This document shows, in pieces, positions 27,019-35,212 of a stretch of DNA of 51,241 bases. The position numbers were made by a program, and so were the translations under genes. The notes beneath the pieces are model-generated. The model did not search any database, had not been told where the DNA came from, and saw nothing but the letters and a program-made list of their open reading frames with translations. Source of the DNA: M30B80 sp965656935 (lineage in GTDB: Bacteria; Pseudomonadota; Alphaproteobacteria; Rhodobacterales; Rhodobacteraceae); NCBI GenBank assembly GCA_965656935.1, contig CBFHMG010000014.1, positions 1 to 51,241 on the forward strand. The letters run 5' to 3'. Position 1 is the stretch's first letter. Each line of letters starts with the position of its first letter.

Positions 27019-27078
27019 TACCCCTTTTCTTGAGCCACCCTAAGCTTAGGTTCGGGGACGAACAAAACGGTATGTGAT

Positions 27079-29124
27079 ATGACGCAAGACCCACTCGTGA
27101 TTTTCACCCCTTCGGGCAAGCGCGGACGCTTTGCCAAGGGCACGCCCATCCTGACAGCGGCGCGGCAATTGGGCGTCGATCTCGATTCTGTCTGTGGCGG
27201 GCGGGGTATCTGCTCCAAATGCCAGATTGCGCCCTCCTATGGCGATTTCCCGAAACATGGGGTGAGCGTCGCGCAAGATGCGCTCACCGAATGGAATGAG
27301 GTCGAGGCGCGCTATGACCGCGTGCGCGGGTTGAAAGAGGGCCGCCGCCTTGGCTGTCAGGCTTGCGTGCAGGGCGATATCGTTATTGATGTGCCCGCCG
27401 AAAGTCAGGTGCACCGCCAAGTGGTGCGCAAGGCGGCCTCCTCCAAACCGATCGTCATGGACCCCGCGACACGGCTGGTCATGATCGAGGTGGAGGAGCC
27501 TGACATGCATGTCCCCACTGGCGATTTCGAGCGGGTGCAAACCGCCCTCAAGGATCAATGGGGCATTGAAGGCGTCCGCGCGGGCCTGCCCGTTCTGGCC
27601 AAGCTGCAACCTGCATTGCGCAAAGGCAAATGGCAGATTAGCGTCGCACTCTATCAAGCTGCGAATACACAAGAATTCGAAATTCTGGATGTCTGGCCTG
27701 GCCTGCATGAAGGGGGGCTGTATGGTCTGGCGATTGATCTGGGGTCAACCACCATCGCTGCCCATCTGTGCGATCTGACCGATGGCCGCGTCTTGGCCTC
27801 CTCGGGCATCATGAACCCGCAAATCCGCTTTGGCGAAGACCTGATGAGCCGCGTCTCCTATGCAATGATGAATGCGGGCGGCGATAAGGAAATGACCCGC
27901 GCCGTGCGCGAGGCGATCAACACACTGGCCGTAGAAATCGCCACTGAGGCCGAGATTGACCCCGCCCTGATTTTCGAGACTGTCTTTGTCTGCAATCCCG
28001 TCATGCATCACCTTCTTCTGGGAATTGACCCTGTGGAGTTGGGGCAGGCGCCCTTCGCCCTCGCCACCTCCGATAGCATCACCCTGCCCTCAAGCGCGCT
28101 TGAGCTAAGCGCGCTGAACCCGCAAGCGCAGGTCTACTTGCTGCCCTGTATCGCGGGCCATGTGGGGGCGGATGCCGCAGCCGTTGCCTTGGCCGAGGAA
28201 CCCGAAAAATCCGAGGACCTCGTACTGATCGTGGATGTTGGCACAAATGCAGAAATCCTTTTGGGCAATAAAGACCGCGTTCTGGCCTGTTCCTCGCCTA
28301 CGGGGCCGGCCTTTGAGGGCGCGCAGATCAGTTCGGGCCAGCGTGCAGCACCTGGTGCGATTGAGCGGATCGAGATCAATCCCGACACCAAAGAGCCGCG
28401 CTTTCGCGTGATCGGCAGTGATATCTGGTCAGATGAGGCGGGGTTTGACGAAGCGATCAAGGATACGGGCGTCACCGGCATTTGCGGATCGGGCATCATC
28501 GAGGCTGTGGCCGAGATGCGCATGGCGGGGCTGTTGGACCCGTCAGGACTGATCGGCTCGGCCGAGCAAACGGGCACGCCGCGCAACCAACCCACAGGCC
28601 GCACCCATGAATATCTGATCCATGACAGCAGCGCCGATGGCGGGCCGCGCATTTCCGTGACCCAAGGCGATATCCGCGCCATTCAGCTAGCGAAATCAGC
28701 GCTTTACGCAGGCGCGCGCCTGCTGATGGATGAGCTTGGCGTGGATAAGGTGGACCGCGTGGTTCTGGCGGGCGCTTTCGGGGCACATATCAGCCCCAAA
28801 CATGCGATGGTTCTGGGCATGATCCCCGATGCGCCGCTGGACAAGGTCACAAGTGCTGGCAATGCGGCAGGTCATGGCGCGAGGATTGCGCTGTGCAACC
28901 GCGCCGCCCGCACACGGATCGAGGCAGGGGTTCATGCGATCCATAAGGTCGAGACCGCCATTGAGCCGCGCTTTCAGGAACATTTCGTAGCCGCCAATGC
29001 GATCCCGCATGCCACTGACGGCTTCCCCGATCTGGCCCAAATCGTCACCCTGCCCCATGTCGCATTCGGCGCATCAGGTGGTGGCGGCGAGGATGGCGGG
29101 CGCAGACGCCGCAGGCGCGCTTAG
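27079..29124 (+). CDS. RamA/RACo-like corrinoid reactivase (2Fe-2S ferredoxin + ASKHA, DUF4445)
   Basis: A 681-aa protein with an N-terminal 2Fe-2S domain (Cys39, Cys45, Cys48 and Cys93 in SVCGGRGICSKC and LGCQAC), a linker domain, and a C-terminal ASKHA ATPase region starting around YGLAIDLGSTTIAAHL, with IVDVGTNAEILLG and VVLAGAFGAHISPKHA further on. This matches DUF4445/RACo-type reductive activators that return inactive Co(II) corrinoid to Co(I) at the cost of ATP. It would keep the split methionine synthase active. The C-terminus is GGGGEDGGRRRRRRA, echoing the Arg-rich tail of the upstream methyltransferase. Confidence 0.9.
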   Translation: MTQDPLVIFTPSGKRGRFAKGTPILTAARQLGVDLDSVCGGRGICSKCQIAPSYGDFPKHGVSVAQDALTEWNEVEARYDRVRGLKEGRRLGCQACVQGDIVIDVPAESQVHRQVVRKAASSKPIVMDPATRLVMIEVEEPDMHVPTGDFERVQTALKDQWGIEGVRAGLPVLAKLQPALRKGKWQISVALYQAANTQEFEILDVWPGLHEGGLYGLAIDLGSTTIAAHLCDLTDGRVLASSGIMNPQIRFGEDLMSRVSYAMMNAGGDKEMTRAVREAINTLAVEIATEAEIDPALIFETVFVCNPVMHHLLLGIDPVELGQAPFALATSDSITLPSSALELSALNPQAQVYLLPCIAGHVGADAAAVALAEEPEKSEDLVLIVDVGTNAEILLGNKDRVLACSSPTGPAFEGAQISSGQRAAPGAIERIEINPDTKEPRFRVIGSDIWSDEAGFDEAIKDTGVTGICGSGIIEAVAEMRMAGLLDPSGLIGSAEQTGTPRNQPTGRTHEYLIHDSSADGGPRISVTQGDIRAIQLAKSALYAGARLLMDELGVDKVDRVVLAGAFGAHISPKHAMVLGMIPDAPLDKVTSAGNAAGHGARIALCNRAARTRIEAGVHAIHKVETAIEPRFQEHFVAANAIPHATDGFPDLAQIVTLPHVAFGASGGGGEDGGRRRRRRA

Positions 29125-29187
29125 CGGGCTGGCGCGCCCTGTCAGACTTGACGCAGCAAGGGCATGCGCTTAGGTGGGATCAAGGCT

Positions 29188-29261
29188 GCGGGTATGATGT
29201 AGTGGTAGCCTGTCAGCTTCCCAAGCTGAACGTGCGGGTTCGATTCCCGCTACCCGCTCCA
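29188..29261 (+). tRNA. tRNA-Gly (anticodon CCC)
   Basis: A 74-nt cloverleaf: GCGGGTA pairs with TACCCGC, the anticodon stem TCAGC/GCTGA encloses loop TTCCCAA (anticodon CCC, reading GGG), the T-arm is GCGGGTTCGATTCCCGC, the discriminator is T, and CCA is encoded at 29259-29261. Confidence 0.95.
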
Positions 29262-29316
29262 ACGCTTTCCCAAAACCATCTTGACCAAAGCGCCCATCCC
29301 CGACACATCACGGGGT

Positions 29317-29793
29317 ATGGAATATTTGACCCCGCTTGACGCCCCTGCCCTGCGCGCGCTTGGCATTCCTGACCCTTGGCGCTTCGGTCTGGCCGATCGT
29401 GTCCGCTTTGGGGAATTGGATGCCATGGGCCATGTCAACAACACCGCCTCGCTACGCTGGTTCGAGAGCTTTCGCCTGCCTTTCCTCAAGGCGCGCGGTG
29501 CGACCGAATATCTTGAGACCAGCCCGCGCTTGGTTCTCAAACAGGTGGGCGTGGAGTATCACGCCGAAATCCTCAACCATGAGAGCTATGTCATCACGGG
29601 CCGTGTGCGCAGCTATCGGCGCACCTCTTTCGTGATGGATTATGCCGTTTGGGTTCTGCGCGACACCCCTGTCGAGGCGGTCGCCTCGCATGCCTTGATC
29701 GTGTTCCTCAACGCTGACGGGGCGGGCCGCTTTCCCATACCCGAGGCGGCAAAACAGGCCTTTGCCCGCGAAGACGGGGCGGTGGCGGAATAG
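29317..29793 (+). CDS. Acyl-CoA thioesterase (4HBT hotdog fold)
   Basis: A 158-aa hotdog-fold protein with RVRFGELDAMGHVNNTASLRWFE, the 4HBT signature with catalytic Asp, followed by a VEYHAEILNHESYVITGRVRSYRRTSF strand pattern. It probably hydrolyses an acyl-CoA; the substrate is not evident. The ATG at 29317 gives a standard N-terminus; an in-frame TTG at 29281 is possible. It is convergent with pgi, with only 9 bp between stops. Confidence 0.85.
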   Translation: MEYLTPLDAPALRALGIPDPWRFGLADRVRFGELDAMGHVNNTASLRWFESFRLPFLKARGATEYLETSPRLVLKQVGVEYHAEILNHESYVITGRVRSYRRTSFVMDYAVWVLRDTPVEAVASHALIVFLNADGAGRFPIPEAAKQAFAREDGAVAE

Positions 29794-29802
29794 CCCCGCC
29801 TC

Positions 29803-31428
29803 TTAAAGGCCCATCTTGGCCTGTAGCGCGTCCGAGCGGAAATAGCTGACCAATTGCTTGGTCGAGCCGTCCTTTTCCGCCCCCTCTGCCTTGCCGCTGA
29901 GCACAGGCTCCAGCGCCACGGCCAATTCCTTGCCAAGCTCGACCCCCCATTGATCAAAGGAATTGATCCCAAGGATCACCCCTTCAACAAAAACCCGATG
30001 TTCATAAAGCGCGATGATCTGGCCAAGCATGGCAGGCGTCAGTTTCGGGTAGATCAAGGTGGTCGAAGGCCTGTTTCCAGGGAAGACGCGATGACGGGCT
30101 TGGCGTTCCAGCTCGTCCCCCTCCAGCCCTTTCTCGGCCATCATCGCGCGGGCCACATCCAGCGAACGGCCAAGCATCAAAGCCTCAGATTGGGCCAGAC
30201 AATTGGCGACCAATAGGCGGTGATGATGGCTCAGATCGGGCTCATGCCCACGGGCCGCGACCAGAAATTCGCAAGGGATCACACGGGTGCCTTGGTGGAT
30301 CAATTGATAAAACGCATGCTGCCCATTGGTGCCAGGCTCGCCCCAGACAACGGGGCCCGAGGCAAACTCAAGATCGGCCCCATCCATCGAGACGCGCTTG
30401 CCATTGCTCTCCATTTCCAGCTGCTGGAGATAGGCAGGCAGGCGCGAGAGCCTTTGATCATAGGGCAGCACCGCGCGGGTCGCATGACCGCAAATCTGAT
30501 TGTGCCAGATGCCGACAAGAGCCAGCAAAACAGGCAGGTTCTGGGCCAACTCCGCCTCTTGGAAATGGGTATCCATCTCGCGGGCACCGCGCAGCATCTC
30601 CTGAAAATCATCAGGCCCGACGGCCAGCATGATCCCAAGGCCAATTGGCCCCCAAAGCGAATAGCGCCCGCCGACCCAATCCTCAAAGCCGAACACCCTT
30701 GAGGGGTCGATCCCGAAGGCGCTGGTCTTGTCCACCGCCGAGGAGAGCGCCGCGAATTGCCGCGCGGGGTCAGAGACTTTTTTGGCCATCCAGTCGAGGG
30801 CCGTGCGCGCATTGGTCATGGTCTCGATGGTGGTGAAGGTCTTGGAGGCGACGATCACCAAAGTTGTTTCAGGATCAAGCCCTTGCAAGACGTCGTGAAT
30901 ATGCGCGCCATCCACATTCGAGACATAATGCAACCGCGGCCCGTCATGATATGGGGCCAAGGCCAGCGTCGCCATAGCAGGCCCCAGATCCGAGCCGCCA
31001 ATGCCGATATTGACCACATCGGTGAAATTTCCGCCCTGCCCTTTGAAATTGCCCGAGCGCAGGCGCAGCGCAAAAGCGGCCATGCGCGCGCGGGTCTCAA
31101 GAACAGTTGGCATGACATTCTCGCCGTCCATCTCGATCTTGCCGCCTGTGGCGCGCAAAGCCGTGTGCAGCACGGCGCGCCCCTCGGTCTCGTTAATCTT
31201 TTCGCCCGAGAACATCGCGGCACGGCGGCCTTCAACATCCTGCATGCGCGCAAGATCCAGCAAAAGCGATAAGGCCTTCCGATCAATCGTGGTTTTGGAG
31301 AAATCAAACAGCGTCTCGCCAAATCTGGCGGAAAAGTCGCCAGCGCGGCTGTCATCTTGGAAAAGATCTTGGATAGAGCAGCCGGAATTGGCCGCGTGAT
31401 AGGATTTTAGCGCGTCAAAGATACCCAA
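29803..31428 (-). CDS. pgi: Glucose-6-phosphate isomerase
   Basis: Pgi interconverts glucose-6-phosphate and fructose-6-phosphate. The 541-aa product shows NIGIGGSDLGPAMA, the VIVASKTFTTIETMTNA loop, SLWGPIGLGIML, GEPGTNGQHAFYQLIHQG with the catalytic Glu region, and SFDQWGVELGKELA near the end. The only well-placed start is a TTG at 31428, 7 bp after GGGAG. It follows pgl by 12 bp in the zwf-pgl-pgi operon, which feeds the Entner-Doudoroff pathway. Confidence 0.95.
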   Translation of the reverse strand: MGIFDALKSYHAANSGCSIQDLFQDDSRAGDFSARFGETLFDFSKTTIDRKALSLLLDLARMQDVEGRRAAMFSGEKINETEGRAVLHTALRATGGKIEMDGENVMPTVLETRARMAAFALRLRSGNFKGQGGNFTDVVNIGIGGSDLGPAMATLALAPYHDGPRLHYVSNVDGAHIHDVLQGLDPETTLVIVASKTFTTIETMTNARTALDWMAKKVSDPARQFAALSSAVDKTSAFGIDPSRVFGFEDWVGGRYSLWGPIGLGIMLAVGPDDFQEMLRGAREMDTHFQEAELAQNLPVLLALVGIWHNQICGHATRAVLPYDQRLSRLPAYLQQLEMESNGKRVSMDGADLEFASGPVVWGEPGTNGQHAFYQLIHQGTRVIPCEFLVAARGHEPDLSHHHRLLVANCLAQSEALMLGRSLDVARAMMAEKGLEGDELERQARHRVFPGNRPSTTLIYPKLTPAMLGQIIALYEHRVFVEGVILGINSFDQWGVELGKELAVALEPVLSGKAEGAEKDGSTKQLVSYFRSDALQAKMGL

Positions 31429-31440
31429 AACAGGCTCCCG

Positions 31441-32115
31441 TTATTCGGCCCAATGGACCACAGCATTTGAAAGAACGGCGCGGATCGGCGCCTCTTGCGG
31501 GGTGAGCGTCATCGCGCGCTCCAAAGCTGCGCGTTTCTCCGTTCCCGTAATCACGATATGCGTGCTCATCGCGCCTTTCAGAACAGGCGCGGTCAAGGTG
31601 ATGCGCGGCTCGCCCGCGCCTTCGGCCCGCATTGGCAGCAGCAAGGGTGCGTCATCTGACAGCGCCTCGGCCAGTAAATCGGCACCGGGAAACAGGCTTG
31701 CCGTATGCATATCCGCCCCCATCCCCAAAAGCAGAACCGAGATCGGCAAATGCGGCTCAAGCCCCTGTGCCAGCGCCGCCAGCGCATCTTCGGGATGGGG
31801 CGCTGGCGCATAAAGCGGAACAAGCGTGGCGGATGCGGCCTTACCCTTGAGCAAGCGCGCCTTCAAAAGCGCCGTGTTGGAGCGCGGGCTGCTCTCAGGG
31901 ACCCAACGTTCATCATTGAGAAACACGGCCACGCGGCCCCAATCCAGCTCCTGCTCGGCCAGAACATCGAAAATCGGGCCGGGCGTGGTGCCGCCAGGCA
32001 CGCACAAACTGGCGCGCGCATTATTGCGCAAACTGGCGGCCAGTTCAGCGGTGATCTTGTCGGCCAAGGCCAGCATCATCAATTCGCGATCAGGATAGTC
32101 GATGAAATCCTTCAT
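31441..32115 (-). CDS. pgl: 6-phosphogluconolactonase
   Basis: Pgl hydrolyses 6-phosphogluconolactone to 6-phosphogluconate. The 224-aa product has SLCVPGGTTPGPIFDVLA (phosphate-binding loop), VFLNDERWVPESSPRSNTALL and LLLGMGADMHTASLFPG, the three standard motifs of the family. Its ATG overlaps the zwf stop (ATGA), a clear sign of translational coupling. Confidence 0.95.
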   Translation of the reverse strand: MKDFIDYPDRELMMLALADKITAELAASLRNNARASLCVPGGTTPGPIFDVLAEQELDWGRVAVFLNDERWVPESSPRSNTALLKARLLKGKAASATLVPLYAPAPHPEDALAALAQGLEPHLPISVLLLGMGADMHTASLFPGADLLAEALSDDAPLLLPMRAEGAGEPRITLTAPVLKGAMSTHIVITGTEKRAALERAMTLTPQEAPIRAVLSNAVVHWAE

Positions 32116-33566
32116 TTCGCGACCTCCCGCCAGCGGCGACCATCCTTATGAAGCATCATCAAGGCCTCTTCAGGGCCCGAGCTGCCCTGATCATATTGCA
32201 CAGGTTTGTCGCCACGATTTGTCCAAGCCTCGATGATCGGATCGGTCCATGCCCATGCTGCTTCGACCTCATCACCGCGCATGAACAAGGTCTGGTTGCC
32301 ACGGATCACATCCATGATCAGGCGTTCATATGCATCAGGCACATCGGCCGCTTCAGGACCCAAAGCATCGGCAAAGGTCATATCAAGCGGCACATCCACA
32401 AGACGCATCCCGCCCGGACCCGGCTCCTTGATGGTGACCGAGAGATCGATCCCCTCATCAGGCTGCAAGCGGATCGACAAAACATTGGGCCTGCTGCCTG
32501 CATCTTCGTCAAAGATCGAATGGGGCGGCTCTTTGAAATGGATGACAATCTCGCTCATCCGCGCCTTCATACGTTTGCCGGTGCGCAGATAGAAAGGTGT
32601 GCCATTCCAACGCCAATTGGCGATATGGACGCGCATGGCGATAAAGCTTTCCGTGCGGCTATCTGGGTTTTCGGCATCGTCGCGATAGGAGGGCTGATCG
32701 CCCGCGCCCTTATATTGCCCGCGCACGATATCATCGGTTTTCAACGGGTCCAAAGCACGGATCACCTTGAGCTTTTCATCACGCACCGAATCCGGCTCAT
32801 AACGGCTTGGCGGCTCCATCGCAGTCAGGCAAAGCAGCTGCATCAGGTGGTTTTGCACCATATCGCGCATCGCGCCCGATTGGTCATAATACCCGCCGCG
32901 TCCGCCCACGCCGACCTCTTCCGCCACAGTGATCTGAACATGATCGATATATTGCGAGTTCCATAAAGGCTCGAACAGGATATTGGCAAAACGGATCGCC
33001 ATAAGGTTCTGAACCGTCTCCTTGCCCAGATAATGGTCGATGCGGTAAATCTGGTGTTCGTCAAAATGCTCGGCCAGCGTTGCGTTCAACACGCGCGCCG
33101 AGGCCAGATCACGGCCAAAGGGTTTTTCAACCACGATCCGCGCATCCCCGCGCGCAATCTCGAACGCATGCAGACGCTCGGCCAGATCGCCGAACAGGCT
33201 TGGCGCAACCGAGAAATAAAAGGCCTGCACCACGCCCTCGCGCATTTCAGCTTTCAGCGCGCTCCACCCGTCCTCTCCCTTGGCATCCACCGCGACATAG
33301 CGCAGCCGTTCAAGGAAAGCGGCAATCAGATCAGGATCCCGCTCAGGGGCCGAGACGAATTCTTCAATCGCCTCGCCCACAAAGAGACGCCACGCTGCGC
33401 TATCTTGTTCGGTGCGCGCCGCCCCGATGATCCGCGCCTCTTGGGGCATCTGCCCATCACGGAAACGGCGATAAAGGCCAGGCAAAATCTTGCGGCGGGC
33501 CAGATCGCCCGTACCGCCAAAGATCACAAGGTCGAATGTATCAACCGGAATGACGCGCGAAACCAT
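32112..33566 (-). CDS. zwf: Glucose-6-phosphate 1-dehydrogenase
   Basis: Zwf oxidises glucose-6-phosphate with NADP, opening the Entner-Doudoroff and oxidative pentose phosphate routes. The 484-aa product has the dinucleotide motif FGGTGDLARRKILPGLY (16-32), the active-site RIDHYLGKETVQN and the RTGKRMKARMSEIVI substrate region. It is the first gene of the zwf-pgl-pgi operon. A perfect GTTAGC-GCTAAC palindrome lies 60 bp upstream and probably controls the operon. Confidence 0.96.
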   Translation of the reverse strand: MVSRVIPVDTFDLVIFGGTGDLARRKILPGLYRRFRDGQMPQEARIIGAARTEQDSAAWRLFVGEAIEEFVSAPERDPDLIAAFLERLRYVAVDAKGEDGWSALKAEMREGVVQAFYFSVAPSLFGDLAERLHAFEIARGDARIVVEKPFGRDLASARVLNATLAEHFDEHQIYRIDHYLGKETVQNLMAIRFANILFEPLWNSQYIDHVQITVAEEVGVGGRGGYYDQSGAMRDMVQNHLMQLLCLTAMEPPSRYEPDSVRDEKLKVIRALDPLKTDDIVRGQYKGAGDQPSYRDDAENPDSRTESFIAMRVHIANWRWNGTPFYLRTGKRMKARMSEIVIHFKEPPHSIFDEDAGSRPNVLSIRLQPDEGIDLSVTIKEPGPGGMRLVDVPLDMTFADALGPEAADVPDAYERLIMDVIRGNQTLFMRGDEVEAAWAWTDPIIEAWTNRGDKPVQYDQGSSGPEEALMMLHKDGRRWREVAK

Positions 33567-33626
33567 GGGCTCTCCTGTATCGGGCAGATGTCTAATTCTG
33601 ACTTACACCACCAGCACAGGAAATCT

Positions 33627-33638
33627 GTTAGCGCTAAC
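33627..33638. promoter_or_regulatory. LacI-type operator (CceR-like) upstream of zwf
   Basis: GTTAGCGCTAAC is a perfect 12-bp palindrome of the central-CG LacI-family type, 61 bp upstream of the zwf start. In Rhodobacter sphaeroides, from memory, the LacI-family regulator CceR represses zwf-type genes through a similar TTAGCGCTAA motif, so CceR is the best candidate. Confidence 0.6.
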
Positions 33639-33758
33639 GGCATTTATGGATGCGTTTACAACCTCTCGCGCGGCAAGTCTAGCAGAGTGATCCACCATCT
33701 CAATCGCAAGTCCAAGATTTCACGCAATAATAACAAATGTCAGGATTTGAGTGAGAAT

Positions 33759-33788
33759 GGTTCGAGCGGCCTCCCCTCCGCTCGAACC
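33759..33788. other. Strong hairpin in the zwf-dedA intergenic region
   Basis: GGTTCGAGCGG (33759-33769) and CCGCTCGAACC (33778-33788) form a perfect 11-bp stem with an 8-nt loop. Neither strand has a T-run after it, so it is not a standard terminator. The 428-bp gap between zwf and the DedA gene (33567-33994) otherwise holds the LacI-type palindrome and no convincing ORF. The hairpin could belong to a small RNA or be a protein-binding site. Confidence 0.5.
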
Positions 33789-33994
33789 AGTACGCGTTTC
33801 AGGTCGTTCAACCCTTCGCGTAAACTCACGACACGAACCAAACTCTATCGCTGCGCTTGCGTCAAGCGTTTTGAAAAAAGCCAAGGCCGTGCAAAATTTC
33901 CTAGCGCCCACAAAACCCTATCCCGTTGCTTGACGCCACGGGCGGGATCGGGCATCGCCTGTGCCAGCGACCTTATTTTTCGGGTATTTCGATC

Positions 33995-34573
33995 ATGATC
34001 CGCCGCCTCTATGACTGGACATTGAGCCTTGCTGCGCATCCACATGCGCTTTGGGCCTTGGCGCTGGTCTCTTTCATGGAAAGCTCCGTCTTCCCGATCC
34101 CACCCGATATCTTGATGATTCCCATGATCCTCGCAGCCCCAAGCCGCGCCTTTTTAATCGCGGGCGTCTGCCTGATTGCCTCCGTCTTGGGCGGAATCGC
34201 AGGCTACGGGATTGGCTATTTCTTCTATGACCAGATCGGCCAACCCATTCTGGAGGCGCTCGGAAAAGGCGCCTATGCGGCCGAGTTCAATGCCCGCTTC
34301 AATGATCTTGGCTTCTGGCCCGTTCTCATCGCAGGCCTCACACCCTTTCCCTATAAGGTCATCACGATCATGTCGGGCTGGACGGGGCTGCCGCTGGGAA
34401 CCTTCATCATCACCTCCATCGTGGCGCGCGGCATTCGGTTTTTCCTCGTGGCAGCGCTGCTGTGGAAATTCGGCGCACCAATTCGTGATTTCATCGAGCG
34501 CCGTCTTGGCTTGATGTTTGCCCTGTTCATCGCTCTTCTGGCGGCTGGATTTTATGTATTGAGGTTTCTCTAG
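33995..34573 (+). CDS. DedA/YqaA-family membrane protein
   Basis: A 192-aa inner-membrane protein of the YqaA branch of DedA. It shows LVSFMESSVFPIPPDILMIPM (the conserved acidic re-entrant segment), a Gly-rich GGIAGYGIGYFFYDQIG, and LIAGLTPFPYKVITIMSG with the conserved FPYK. DedA proteins are linked to lipid-carrier flipping and membrane homeostasis; this member's substrate is not known. The start at 33995 gives the usual N-terminus. The dsbB-like gene follows after 3 bp. Confidence 0.88.
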   Translation: MIRRLYDWTLSLAAHPHALWALALVSFMESSVFPIPPDILMIPMILAAPSRAFLIAGVCLIASVLGGIAGYGIGYFFYDQIGQPILEALGKGAYAAEFNARFNDLGFWPVLIAGLTPFPYKVITIMSGWTGLPLGTFIITSIVARGIRFFLVAALLWKFGAPIRDFIERRLGLMFALFIALLAAGFYVLRFL

Positions 34574-34576
34574 GTC

Positions 34577-35053
34577 ATGACCAGACGCAGCTTGATACTT
34601 CTGGCAGGGCTCGGCTCGCTCGCGATGCTGTCCACTGCTTTCGGGTTTCAATATATCGGCGGGCTCGCGCCTTGCGCGATGTGCCTGTGGCAGCGCTGGC
34701 CCCATGTCGCAGCTATCGCCCTTGCCGCCATCGGCGCGGCCCTGCCGCATCGGGTGATCGCCGCTCTCGGCGGGCTCACCATGCTTGGAAATGCTGGCAT
34801 CGCGCTGTTCCATACAGGGGTGGAGCGTGATTATTGGGACGGCCCCGCTACCTGCACCACAGGGGGGCAAGACCTCACGGGCCTGTCAGGTGCGGAATTG
34901 CTCTCCTTTGATGCGCCTGCCCCGATCGTGATGTGCGATGTGGTGGTCTGGGAATTGGCGGGCCTGTCCATGGCCTCATGGAACGGTATCATCTGCCTCG
35001 GGCTGGCCCTGATCTGGTTCATGGCCGCAGGCCGCAGCCGCACCACGGGCTAA
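34577..35053 (+). CDS. Disulfide bond formation protein B (DsbB family)
   Basis: A 158-aa four-helix inner-membrane protein with two cysteine pairs: Cys33/Cys36 in LAPCAMCLWQRWPH and Cys93/Cys120 in the large periplasmic loop (ATCTTGG and IVMCDVV). This is the DsbB layout: it reoxidises DsbA and passes electrons to quinone. It starts 3 bp after the DedA stop and is probably co-transcribed with it. Confidence 0.9.
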   Translation: MTRRSLILLAGLGSLAMLSTAFGFQYIGGLAPCAMCLWQRWPHVAAIALAAIGAALPHRVIAALGGLTMLGNAGIALFHTGVERDYWDGPATCTTGGQDLTGLSGAELLSFDAPAPIVMCDVVVWELAGLSMASWNGIICLGLALIWFMAAGRSRTTG

Positions 35054-35072
35054 CCCGCCCCCGCCCTTTCAT

Positions 35073-35094
35073 CTTTCCAAAAATACGACCTCCA
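35073..35094. repeat. Partial copy of the CAAAAATAC intergenic repeat
   Basis: CTTTCCAAAAATACGACCTCC, just after the dsbB-like stop, shares the left half of the element seen at 12360-12388 and 42034-42062 but lacks the full CCTCCGCCGGAGG palindrome. Confidence 0.45.
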
Positions 35095-35167
35095 CAGCCC
35101 GCCAAATGCGTTGCGGTGGGAAAAAAGCGGGCTGAGCATTGCACCCTATATCCCGCCCCTCTATACT

Positions 35168-35195
35168 GGCGGGCAACAATATATAGATGCCCGCC
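35168..35195 (+). other. Inverted repeat in the gyrA leader
   Basis: GGCGGGCA (35168-35175) and TGCCCGCC (35188-35195) form a perfect 8-bp stem with an AT-rich 12-nt loop, 17 bp before the predicted gyrA GTG start. It could modulate translation or be an operator. Confidence 0.4.
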
Positions 35196-35212
35196 GCATA
35201 GCAGGACGCCCC

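Noticed and set aside
35111..35212. 34-residue N-terminal extension of GyrA
   Set aside because: It includes the leader hairpin and has no resemblance to GyrA; the GTG at 35213 with AGGA fits the family N-terminus.
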